A DNA stretch of 6,090 nt from Chloroflexota bacterium (GCA_021814735.1 JAKAHX010000112.1:1-6090), one strand, 5' to 3'; counted from the stretch's first letter, positions 1 to 5,486 are shown. Notes: generated by a model from the letters alone, not told the origin. Numbers and translations are program-made.

Positions 1-2
1 TC

Positions 3-782
3 TCGAAGGTCCTGGAGGTCGACCAGGCGAGCGTGGCCGAGAACGTGGCCCACTCCTGGTACACGTACACGGCAGGCGACGCGACCCCGCTCCACCCGTG
101 GAAGGGCGAGACCAACCCGAAGTACACGGGGCCCCAGCCGCCCTATGAATCGCTGGAAGGCGCGGACAAGTACAGCTGGCTCAAGGCCCCCCGCTACCAG
201 GGCCAGCCCATGGAAGTCGGGCCGTTGGCCCGCATGCTGGTGGCATACGCGTCCGGGCACCCCGACGTGAAGCAGGCCGTGGACAACGTCCTGACCACGC
301 TCAACGTGCCTGCCACCGCGCTCTTCAGCACGCTCGGCCGCGTGGCGGCCCGAGCGGTGGAGACCGGCGTGATCGTTGCCCAGCTGGGCAACTGGCTCAC
401 CGACCTGGAGAACAACATCAAGTCGGGAGACCTCGCGATCGCCGACGTCGCCTTGTGGAACCCGAGCAGCTGGCCCAAGCACGCGGAGGGCTACGGGATG
501 GAGGAGGCGCCGCGCGGCTCGCTGGGCCACTGGGTGGTGATCGACAACGAGGCGATCACCAACTACCAGCTCGTGGTGCCCAGCACCTGGAACGGATCGC
601 CCAGGGATGGGTCGGGGAACCGGGGTGCCTGGGAGCAGGCACTCGTCGGGACCCCGCTGGCCGACCCGACCCAACCGGTCGAGATCCTCCGCACCGTCCA
701 CTCGTTCGACCCGTGCCTGGCCTGTGCGGTGCACGTCCACGATCCCGCGAGCGGCACATCCACCCTCGTCGACGTGGTGTAG
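3..782 (+). CDS. [NiFe] uptake hydrogenase large subunit, C-terminal part (5' end outside window)
   Basis: Catalytic subunit of a group 1-type membrane-bound [NiFe] hydrogenase, which oxidises H2 at a Ni-Fe(CN)2CO centre. The reading frame is open to the left edge, so about 259 codons of a protein usually near 550-600 residues are seen; the GTG at 33 is internal. Family blocks visible are LHPWKGETNPKYTG, KYSWLKAPRYQGQPMEVGPLARM, a block EAPRGSLGHWVVI followed by NYQLVVPSTWN, and LRTVHSFDPCLACAVH. In the last block (nt 708-734) DPCxxCxxH supplies two of the four Ni-site cysteines. The 15 residues after that His (nt 735-779, starting VHDPASG) are the tail that a HyaD/HybD-type endopeptidase removes after nickel insertion in this family. 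The small subunit is expected upstream. The cytochrome b gene follows after 10 nt, so the two are almost certainly co-transcribed. Family identity is very secure; the exact subgroup is not. Confidence 0.97.
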   Translation, partial: SKVLEVDQASVAENVAHSWYTYTAGDATPLHPWKGETNPKYTGPQPPYESLEGADKYSWLKAPRYQGQPMEVGPLARMLVAYASGHPDVKQAVDNVLTTLNVPATALFSTLGRVAARAVETGVIVAQLGNWLTDLENNIKSGDLAIADVALWNPSSWPKHAEGYGMEEAPRGSLGHWVVIDNEAITNYQLVVPSTWNGSPRDGSGNRGAWEQALVGTPLADPTQPVEILRTVHSFDPCLACAVHVHDPASGTSTLVDVV

Positions 783-786
783 GAGG
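781..786 (+). promoter_or_regulatory. Ribosome binding site of the cytochrome b gene
   Basis: AGGAGG starts one base before the large-subunit stop codon ends and lies 6 nt ahead of the ATG at 793. It decides the start: the same frame is open upstream to 607, but that part overlaps the hydrogenase large-subunit gene in another frame. Confidence 0.85.
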
Positions 787-792
787 GACACC

Positions 793-1602
793 ATGGAACC
801 TTCGGCCGCCCCCGCAACCAGCGCCGGACCCGTCACGCCCACGGCATCCTCGGACGTGCACCCGTTCGACGCCGTCACCCCCGAGCACGAGCTGCTGCTC
901 TCGGCGCATCCGTGGCAGCGCGTCCGCGTCTACGTCTGGGAGGTCCCGGTGAGGGTCACGCACTGGGTGACGGTGGCCTGCGTGATCATCCTGAGCATCA
1001 CCGGCGGCTACATCGCGGACCCGTTCCTGATCCCCGAGACCGGTGCCACGATGGGGATCATCCGGTTCATCCACATGCTGACGGCGTACGTCTTCGTCTG
1101 CTCCGGCATCGTGCGGACGTACTGGCTCTTCAGGGGCAACCGCTTCGCACAGTGGCGGGCGTTCATCCCCACGAACCGCAAGCACCTCAACGAGTTCCGC
1201 TCCCAGACCGGCTGGTACCTGTTCATCCGCCGCGAGCTGCCGGGGATCCTGGGGCACAACGCGCTGGCCGCGGCGACCTACATGGTGGTGTTCTTCCTCT
1301 TCCTGGTGCAGACCCTCACCGGGTTCGCGCTGGAGGCGCAGCACGGCAACCCGGTGGTGGTGACCCTGTTCGGGTGGATCGCGAACGGGCTGGGCGTCCA
1401 GATGGTCCGGGTCATCCACCACCTCGTGATGTGGATGATCCTCGCGTTCATGATCCACCACGTCTACTCGGCGCTCCTGGTGGACCACGTGGAGAAGAAC
1501 GGCCTCATGTCGAGCATCTTCTCGGGGTTCAAGTTCGCCACCCGCCGGGACGTGGCCGCGGCCCGCGACGGCGGGATCGAACTGGAGGAGATGCTCCGCT
1601 GA
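793..1602 (+). CDS. [NiFe] hydrogenase b-type cytochrome subunit (HyaC/HupC family)
   Basis: Integral membrane diheme cytochrome b that anchors the hydrogenase and passes electrons from the small-subunit Fe-S clusters to the quinone pool. The 269-residue product shows four hydrophobic helices, at about 57-77, 87-112, 156-181 and 204-229. Candidate heme histidines are His57 at the head of helix 1, His94 in helix 2, and His209/His210 and His222/His223 around helix 4. The block RRELPGILGHNALA (about 146-159) before helix 3 is typical of the family. The N-terminus carries about 45 polar, Ala/Pro/Thr-rich residues before the first helix, so the protein is longer than E. coli HyaC (about 235 residues). 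The ATG at 793 has a near-perfect ribosome binding site. Its place directly behind the large subunit supports the assignment. No maturation protease or other hyp gene follows within the window. Confidence 0.94.
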   Translation: MEPSAAPATSAGPVTPTASSDVHPFDAVTPEHELLLSAHPWQRVRVYVWEVPVRVTHWVTVACVIILSITGGYIADPFLIPETGATMGIIRFIHMLTAYVFVCSGIVRTYWLFRGNRFAQWRAFIPTNRKHLNEFRSQTGWYLFIRRELPGILGHNALAAATYMVVFFLFLVQTLTGFALEAQHGNPVVVTLFGWIANGLGVQMVRVIHHLVMWMILAFMIHHVYSALLVDHVEKNGLMSSIFSGFKFATRRDVAAARDGGIELEEMLR

Positions 1603-1629
1603 CGAGCGTGCCATCGCACCGTCGCGCAA

Positions 1630-1662
1630 ACGGGCCATTCGGGACTGTGCCGCGAGGCCCGT
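1630..1662. repeat. Inverted repeat in the 79-nt gap before the Rrf2 gene
   Basis: ACGGGCC (1630-1636) and GGCCCGT (1656-1662) are perfect complements separated by 19 nt. It could be an operator, an attenuating hairpin after the hydrogenase operon, or chance in GC-rich DNA. The spacing is longer than the compact palindromes usually bound by Rrf2 proteins, so a binding-site role is weak. Confidence 0.3.
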
Positions 1663-1681
1663 CCTGGGAGACATTCCGGCC

Positions 1682-2122
1682 GTGAGACTTGCCATCAGCC
1701 GGCGGACCGATCTCGGTCTCAAGGCGCTGAAACTGCTGGCACGGGAACAGAGAGTCTGGACAGCGAGCGCCCTGGCCGAAGCCGTCTCCACCACGCCGGG
1801 GTTCATCAGCCAGGCGATGGCGGCGTTCGTGCGGGCAGGCTGGGTCTACTCCGGCTCGGGTCCGTCCGGCGGCTACCTGTACGCCCGGCCCGCGGTGCCG
1901 CCGTCGCTCCTCGCGGTGATCGAGGCGATCGAGGGACCGACCGTCCCGGATGCGTGCGTCCTGCACGAGGGCAAGAAGTGCGGGCTCATCTCGGGCGAGC
2001 CCCTCTGCGAGCTGCACGAGGGCTGGCTCCGGGCACGGGACGTGCTGGTCGAGGCCCTGCAGGCGACGCCCGCCCTGGAGGACGTGACGACCGAGGCGGG
2101 CAGCGCCGCCGGGACGCACTGA
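1682..2122 (+). CDS. Rrf2-family transcriptional regulator with three cysteines (putative Fe-S sensor)
   Basis: DNA-binding regulator of the Rrf2 superfamily (IscR, NsrR, RsrR and relatives), 146 residues. The N-terminus MRLAISRRTDLGLKAL matches the family opening. A winged helix-turn-helix spans about residues 12-70, and the wing reads SGPSGGYLYARP (59-70). Cys92, Cys100 and Cys109, with LHEGW just after, lie where IscR/NsrR carry the cysteines that hold a [2Fe-2S] or [4Fe-4S] cluster. The spacing here is CX7CX8C, against about CX5CX5C in those proteins. A cluster sensing NO, redox or Fe-S status is therefore likely but not proven. The start is GTG at 1682, 11 nt after GGGAG (1666-1670); the homology begins right at this codon. 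It follows the cytochrome b gene by 79 nt on the same strand, so it may be read from the hydrogenase operon. Its target genes are not shown by the sequence. Confidence 0.9.
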   Translation: MRLAISRRTDLGLKALKLLAREQRVWTASALAEAVSTTPGFISQAMAAFVRAGWVYSGSGPSGGYLYARPAVPPSLLAVIEAIEGPTVPDACVLHEGKKCGLISGEPLCELHEGWLRARDVLVEALQATPALEDVTTEAGSAAGTH

Positions 2123-2136
2123 ACCGCGTGTCCGCT

Positions 2137-2165
2137 GGGGGCTGAACGCCCCGGCTCGCGGCCGG
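2137..2165. terminator. Pair of small GC-rich hairpins after the Rrf2 gene (possible terminator)
   Basis: GGGGC (2138-2142) pairs with GCCCC (2148-2152) across the loop TGAAC. Overlapping its end, CCGGC (2151-2155) pairs with GCCGG (2161-2165) across TCGCG. They start 15 nt after the stop codon. There is no T-run, so intrinsic termination is only possible, and in such GC-rich DNA short stems are common by chance. Confidence 0.3.
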
Positions 2166-2216
2166 GGGCGGGCGGCGGCAGCCGTGCCGGTCCTCGGCCC
2201 GTTGGTCGCGCGCTGT

Positions 2217-2325
2217 CCGGCGACCTGCCGCGCGGCCGCGGCACGGTGGGCGACGGGCTGACCGGCGATCTGCCGACGGCCGCGGCTCGGTGGACGATGG
2301 CCCGATCGGCGATGGCCCGACCGGC
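2217..2325. repeat. Imperfect tandem repeats in the convergent intergenic gap
   Basis: Two units of about 44-45 nt, 2217-2261 and 2262-2305, share most positions (CCGGCGA, CTGCCG, CGGCCGCGGC, CGGTGG, CGA in the same order) with a few substitutions and a one-base indel. The end of the second unit runs into a 15-nt tandem duplication, GATGGCCCGATCGGC (2296-2310) and GATGGCCCGACCGGC (2311-2325), differing at one base. This looks like local duplication by slippage in non-coding DNA; no coding function is supported. The rest of the 2123-2463 gap holds only the hairpins listed separately. Confidence 0.6.
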
Positions 2326-2352
2326 GGCGCCTGGGTCGACCTTCCGGCCGGT

Positions 2353-2393
2353 GAACGGATCGCCGCGGGCCCGTTCAGGTGCCCGCGGCGATC
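2353..2393. terminator. Strong hairpin between convergent genes (possible bidirectional terminator)
   Basis: GATCGCCGCGGGC (2358-2370) and GCCCGCGGCGATC (2381-2393) are perfect 13-bp complements around a 10-nt loop. It lies 70 nt beyond the end of the minus-strand membrane protein gene and 235 nt beyond the Rrf2 stop, where a shared terminator would be expected. No T-run follows on either strand. An alternative pairing exists: GAACGG (2353-2358) with CCGTTC (2371-2376), which would exclude the main stem. Confidence 0.5.
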
Positions 2394-2463
2394 GATGCCT
2401 GCGATCGGATCTTCGGGGGCTCGCGTCAGGGCCAGCCGATGCCGTGCCCGACGCGACATGCGG

Positions 2464-3927
2464 TCAGCGCCGGCCCGCACCTCCACCCGCTGCACGTGGC
2501 TGCTGCGCGGACCCGAGCGCCGGCAGGCCACCTGCCTGGTGGAACGCCCCGTACCACATGGTGGCCAGCAGCGAGAGGCCCACCACCAGCAACCCGACCG
2601 CGGAAATGTCGTAGCCGGGGCCGTGGAGTGCGGGGTTGACGAAGACGAAGACCATCCCGCCGAGGAACGTGACCGTCGTCCCGGCCATGGTCACCCAGGC
2701 GATGGAACCCTGGTAGCGCGGCAGCACGAACCTCGCCACGGCCAGCATCACCAGCACCATCGCGGGCATCAGGAAGAGCCCGAGATCCTGGTGCAACCAG
2801 GTGAAGACCGCGTCGTTGGCGGCACCCGCTGCCTTCGGGTCGCCGGCCCCGAAGTAGACCTCGTCGAGCTCGATCGAGTAGCCGGCGATGACCACGGTCG
2901 CGAAGAGCAGGACCCACGACCAGAGCGTGGCGAGGCGGAGCGGACCTCCGGCCATGCCCCGCACCCGTGGGTCGTCCAGGACCACGGCGCCGAGCGTGAT
3001 GAGGCCGCCCAGCATCACGAACACGCCCGTGACGATGTCGTCCCCGGCGATCCCGTTGGTGCCGCCGGCCGAGGTGAAGAGCGTCGGCGGACCCCAGCTG
3101 GTGAAAGCCATGACGACGTACATGACGGTCATGGCGATCACGCCGAACCCGACCATCGCGAGCCCCAGCTGAGCCAGGGCGCGTGCCCGCCCGCCCAGCT
3201 GGTGGTAGCCGAACTGCACCGCGGCGATGGAGACCGACAGGGCCATCACCGCGACCACCATCTCGTGCGAGTGGGAGCCGACGAGGTTGGCCTCGAAATC
3301 GTCCACCTTGTCACCGACGGCCGCGGCGTAGGACCCGATGATCGACGGGAAGTTCCCGAACTCCAGGATCCAGCCGGCGAGGTGGCCCATCACGGCGGCG
3401 ACGAACATCGAGCCGGCGGCCAGGAAGGCCGACACGTACGGCAGTGTCCGGGCGTTCGGGGCTCCGCTCCGCCACTCGCCGATCATGCCGAGCAGCAGCA
3501 CGATGCAGATCTCGTCGAGCGCGAAGAACCCGAAGATCTGCACCCACATGGGGATCTCGGCCCCGGGGATCTGCCGATCGAAGATGCCACCCACCGCGGT
3601 CAGGACGGTCATGAACAGCACGCCGCCCACGATCCACATGCGGGTGTGCATGGAGCGCAGCTGCAGGACGCCGCAGGTCAGCAGCGCGAGGAGGCCCACC
3701 ATCCCGACCAGCAGTCCATGCAGGTACATGACGTGCCAGTAGTCAGGACTCGCGGCCGCCGATGGCTCGCTCGCGAAGGGGTTCGAGACCAGGACACTGC
3801 CCAGCGAGAAGAGCACCAGCCAGCCGATGACGAAGAAGACCAGGTGACGCTGCGTCAGCCAGGGGAAGCGCTCGATTGGCGCGACATCGTCGTACGCCTC
3901 GATGGCTGAAGTGGGGGATCGGCTCAT
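2464..3927 (-). CDS. Unassigned 12-helix membrane protein, heme-copper-oxidase-like histidine layout
   Basis: Protein of 487 residues with about 12 predicted helices, near 28-48, 64-90, 97-116, 127-150, 163-190, 218-241, 250-275, 297-317, 331-352, 375-401, 408-430 and 440-462. Histidines in or at the edges of helices are His65 and His70 (helix 2, MYLHGLLVG), His182 (helix 5), His219 and His221 (helix 6, GSHSHEMVV) and His379 (helix 10, WLHQDLG); Glu222 and Asp138-Glu139 are buried acids. Twelve helices with His on 2, 6 and 10 recall heme-copper oxidases, NO reductases and NnrS, but the HH pair of helix 7 and the HxH of helix 10 are missing, so it is not a standard catalytic subunit. HxHEM also resembles the NnrS motif, though that lies near the NnrS N-terminus. 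The ATG at 3927 is preferred because GGGAG lies 6 nt upstream; an in-frame ATG at 4002 would add 25 polar residues but has a weaker site. It is convergent with the Rrf2 gene and divergent from the ACT-hemerythrin pair. The specific function is unknown. Confidence 0.85.
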   Translation of the reverse strand: MSRSPTSAIEAYDDVAPIERFPWLTQRHLVFFVIGWLVLFSLGSVLVSNPFASEPSAAASPDYWHVMYLHGLLVGMVGLLALLTCGVLQLRSMHTRMWIVGGVLFMTVLTAVGGIFDRQIPGAEIPMWVQIFGFFALDEICIVLLLGMIGEWRSGAPNARTLPYVSAFLAAGSMFVAAVMGHLAGWILEFGNFPSIIGSYAAAVGDKVDDFEANLVGSHSHEMVVAVMALSVSIAAVQFGYHQLGGRARALAQLGLAMVGFGVIAMTVMYVVMAFTSWGPPTLFTSAGGTNGIAGDDIVTGVFVMLGGLITLGAVVLDDPRVRGMAGGPLRLATLWSWVLLFATVVIAGYSIELDEVYFGAGDPKAAGAANDAVFTWLHQDLGLFLMPAMVLVMLAVARFVLPRYQGSIAWVTMAGTTVTFLGGMVFVFVNPALHGPGYDISAVGLLVVGLSLLATMWYGAFHQAGGLPALGSAQQPRAAGGGAGRR

Positions 3928-3949
3928 CTGCAACTCCCGTGCGATTGCC

Positions 3950-3997
3950 CAAACGCGCGACCCGGGCTGCAGCGCAAGCCCGGCCCCCCGACGTTTG
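3950..3997 (-). other. Nested inverted repeats upstream of the 12-helix protein gene (possible leader hairpin)
   Basis: The inner arms CCGGGCT (3962-3968) and AGCCCGG (3977-3983) form a 7-bp stem with an 8-nt loop. Outer arms CAAACG (3950-3955) and CGTTTG (3992-3997) enclose it. In a minus-strand transcript this lies 23-70 nt before the ATG at 3927. A small stem CCGCC-ATTA-GGCGG (4012-4025) sits further up. If translation began at the ATG at 4002, the main structure would be coding instead. Role not shown. Confidence 0.35.
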
Positions 3998-4034
3998 CCC
4001 ATCGAGAGGTTCCGCCATTAGGCGGGGACGGGTC

Positions 4035-4061
4035 AGGGCCACGTGCACCAAGAGGGCCACG
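4035..4061. repeat. 9-bp direct repeat, 18-nt period
   Basis: AGGGCCACG occurs at 4035-4043 and again at 4053-4061, inside the divergent promoter region. Two direct sites nearly two helical turns apart could be a regulator binding pair, but the sequence is short and GC-rich and the match may be chance. Confidence 0.3.
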
Positions 4062-4245
4062 CCCGGGTCCCGCAGGCCCACCGACGATGCGACCCACCCC
4101 TGGTGCCGTGCGGCTCCGCCCGGAGAGGCGCTGCCGCCGGTCTCCGGAGGTGACGGGATGCCCGCCGCGAGCCACTCACACGGGCAGCGCCACGAATGGA
4201 CCGAATCGGGCCGGCTGGCCCACATGGTCCCTGACGCCGGGGGCA

Positions 4246-4293
4246 CTTTGGGCCTTGCGGGGTTCCACCGGGTCGATCACGGTGCACCCAAAG
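4246..4293 (+). other. Nested inverted repeats upstream of the ACT gene (possible structured leader)
   Basis: Outer arms CTTTGGG (4246-4252) and CCCAAAG (4287-4293) enclose inner arms CACCG (4266-4270) and CGGTG (4280-4284). The structure would end about 70 nt before the ATG at 4364. I do not recognise a known riboswitch consensus in it. It could be an mRNA leader or operator DNA. Confidence 0.3.
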
Positions 4294-4363
4294 GACAGCG
4301 GAGGAACCGCGAGCCCCTCGCTGGGCAGGACCGCCGCGGGGCGGTGAGAAGGGACACGAGCCC

Positions 4364-4777
4364 ATGGGCCAGCCGTTCTACATTCAGCTGCAAAACCGCC
4401 CCGGCGAGCTTGGCCACCTGGCACGTGCGCTGGCGGCGCGCGGCCTCAACATCGAGCACATCTCGGGGAGCTCGGCGGGCGGGGAGCTCTGCGTGATGGT
4501 GACCACGGACGACGACGACGCCACGCGCGATGTGCTCCATGGCATGGGAGTCCCGTTCGTGGTCGGCGATGCACTGCACGTGGAGATCCCCGACGTGCCC
4601 GGCAGCCTTGCCGACCTCTCAGAGCGGCTCGCGGCCGCCGGCGTGAACATCACGGGGATCCTCGTGGCGGGTCGGCGCGCGGGGATCGCCGAGGTGGCCG
4701 TGACGGTGGACGACGAAGACAAGGCCCGCCGGGTCCTGGGGCTGCCGCCGATTCACGTGCTGGCGCGCGAAGGCTGA
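4364..4777 (+). CDS. Stand-alone tandem ACT-domain protein
   Basis: Small soluble protein of 137 residues made of two ACT domains and nothing else. Domain 1 is about residues 5-62, with the ligand-loop signature NRPGELGHLARALAARGLNI; domain 2 is about 71-126, with DVPGSLADLSERLAAAGVNI. ACT domains have a beta-alpha-beta-beta-alpha-beta fold and commonly bind an amino acid at a dimer interface to control an enzyme. With no catalytic or DNA-binding domain here, it probably acts as a small-molecule sensor or partner protein. The ATG at 4364 follows AAGGGA (4349-4354) at 9 nt. The next gene, hemerythrin-like, begins 2 nt after the stop, so the two are translated from one message. Neither ligand nor partner can be read from the sequence. 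Confidence 0.88.
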   Translation: MGQPFYIQLQNRPGELGHLARALAARGLNIEHISGSSAGGELCVMVTTDDDDATRDVLHGMGVPFVVGDALHVEIPDVPGSLADLSERLAAAGVNITGILVAGRRAGIAEVAVTVDDEDKARRVLGLPPIHVLAREG

Positions 4778-4779
4778 CC

Positions 4780-5292
4780 ATGACGACCGAGCCAGGACGC
4801 CCGACGAAGGATCCGGCAGCCCCCGGCGTGCAGTGCGCCGCCGCGTCGATCGAGCGGAGGATGCTGATCCACGAGCATCGCGGCATCGAACACCTGGTGG
4901 AACGGCTCGAGGGGGTGGCCGAGATGTCGGGGAACATGGCCGCCCCCGACCTCGTGGTGGCGCTCCGCGGCCTCCTGGACGCGACGCGGCGGATCCTGCG
5001 CCCGCATCTCGAATGGGAGGACGACGTCTGCTTCGAAGAGGTGGAACGGCTGACCGGCACGCCGTGGAGCACCCGCGTCCTGCGAGTCCAGCACGAGCAG
5101 CTCCGGCAGGCAGCGGAGCGACTGGAGGCGGACTGGCAGGCCCTGCAGTCGCACGCCGGCCGCCATGAACTGGTGGAGGTACGTGCCCACCTCTACGAGC
5201 TGCATGCGCTGGTCAGCGCGCATCTCGAGCAGGAGGAGGCGGCGGTGATGCCGTTCCTGGACGCGGAGGGCACCCCCACGCGACCCTCGTGA
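4780..5292 (+). CDS. Hemerythrin-like (HHE cation-binding) diiron protein
   Basis: Predicted four-helix-bundle diiron protein of 170 residues. Ligand candidates follow the family pattern: His31 or His33 in IHEHRGIEHL, His76 and Glu80 (HLEWE, an HxxxE pair), His105 in VQHEQL, and His148 and Glu152 (HLEQE, the second HxxxE pair). His137 and His142 lie on the last helix as well. Family members bind O2, NO or iron, or help repair Fe-S clusters (YtfE/RIC type). No N-terminal signal peptide or membrane helix is seen, so it is likely cytosolic. The first 22 or so residues are a polar Pro/Thr/Ala tail. The ATG at 4780 follows GAAGG (4769-4773) at 6 nt, inside the end of the ACT gene. Which ligand it handles here is unknown. 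Confidence 0.9.
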   Translation: MTTEPGRPTKDPAAPGVQCAAASIERRMLIHEHRGIEHLVERLEGVAEMSGNMAAPDLVVALRGLLDATRRILRPHLEWEDDVCFEEVERLTGTPWSTRVLRVQHEQLRQAAERLEADWQALQSHAGRHELVEVRAHLYELHALVSAHLEQEEAAVMPFLDAEGTPTRPS

Positions 5293-5353
5293 CCGCGATC
5301 GGCCGGGGGGCGCGCCGGACGCACCGCGCCGCGGACTCGAACCGCACGAACGT

Positions 5354-5383
5354 GAAGGAGCCGCCCTCGAGGGCGGCTCCTTC
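5354..5383. terminator. 30-bp perfect palindrome, likely bidirectional terminator
   Basis: The arms GAAGGAGCCGCCCTC (5354-5368) and GAGGGCGGCTCCTTC (5369-5383) are perfect complements. As RNA this is a long GC stem with a four-base TCGA turn. It sits 61 nt past the hemerythrin-like stop and about 144 nt past the stop of the minus-strand gene. The A/T bases at the foot of the stem (AAGG and CCTT) fit a weakly U-ended intrinsic terminator on either strand. Confidence 0.7.
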
Positions 5384-5408
5384 GATCCGGCGGCGAACTT
5401 CGATCCGG
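5381..5408. repeat. 10-bp direct repeat next to the palindrome
   Basis: TTCGATCCGG is found at 5381-5390, overlapping the end of the palindrome, and again at 5399-5408, an 18-nt period. The second copy runs into CCGGTAACCGG (5405-5415), a short inverted repeat. Probably local duplication; no function is evident. Confidence 0.4.
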
Positions 5409-5463
5409 TAACCGGTCATCCGGGCCGGCCGCCCGGAGCCATCCGGGTCGGGCCCGGTCCGCG

Positions 5464-5486
5464 GCGACCCGTCGGCGACGGGTCGC
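5464..5486. terminator. 10-bp hairpin, likely terminator of the minus-strand gene
   Basis: GCGACCCGTC (5464-5473) pairs perfectly with GACGGGTCGC (5477-5486) around a three-base loop. It lies about 40 nt downstream of the minus-strand stop at 5527-5529. No clear T-run follows on that strand, but the position and stability fit a terminator in a high-GC genome. Confidence 0.5.

Larger units (their letters stand above)
3928..4363. other. Divergent intergenic region with putative promoters and leader structures
   Basis: This 436-nt stretch lies between the start of the minus-strand membrane protein and the start of the plus-strand ACT gene, so it should hold promoters for both. I see no convincing -35/-10 pair in this GC-rich DNA. 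It contains several inverted repeats and one 9-bp direct repeat, listed separately. An ATG at 4158 has a GGAGG 7 nt upstream, but its frame runs into the ACT gene out of phase and is not credible as a gene. Confidence 0.6.

Noticed and set aside
607..792. Upstream extension of the cytochrome b frame
   Set aside because: It overlaps the large-subunit gene in another frame and encodes Arg/Ser/Pro-rich shadow sequence; the ATG at 793 has the good ribosome binding site.
556..1806. Minus-strand open frame of 416 codons
   Set aside because: It runs antisense across the hydrogenase large subunit, cytochrome b and Rrf2 genes, all of which have strong family motifs; its product is charged low-complexity sequence.
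2290..3909. Plus-strand open frame of 539 codons
   Set aside because: It lies antisense to the 12-helix gene and its product is a low-complexity His/Asp/Glu/Arg/Gly string, typical of the opposite strand of a hydrophobic GC-rich gene; no ribosome binding site or domain is seen.
2464..3927. Direct assignment of the 12-helix protein as NorB, cytochrome oxidase subunit I or NnrS
   Set aside because: The helix 7 HH pair and helix 10 HxH of oxidases and NorB are absent, and HxHEM lies in the middle rather than near the N-terminus as in NnrS; only fold-level resemblance is supported.
3743..4246. Minus-strand open frame across the start of the 12-helix gene
   Set aside because: It overlaps the N-terminal coding region in another frame, has no ribosome binding site or motif, and its codon pattern is that of a shadow.
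4158..4496. Possible small gene starting at an ATG with GGAGG 7 nt upstream
   Set aside because: Its frame continues 133 nt into the ACT gene out of phase, with Arg-rich shadow composition and no recognisable domain.
5330..5346. tRNA T-arm-like sequence on the minus strand (GGTTCGAGTCC within a 5-bp stem)
   Set aside because: Only the T-arm pattern is present; the sequence upstream on that strand is the 30-bp palindrome, so no D-arm, anticodon arm or acceptor stem can be formed.
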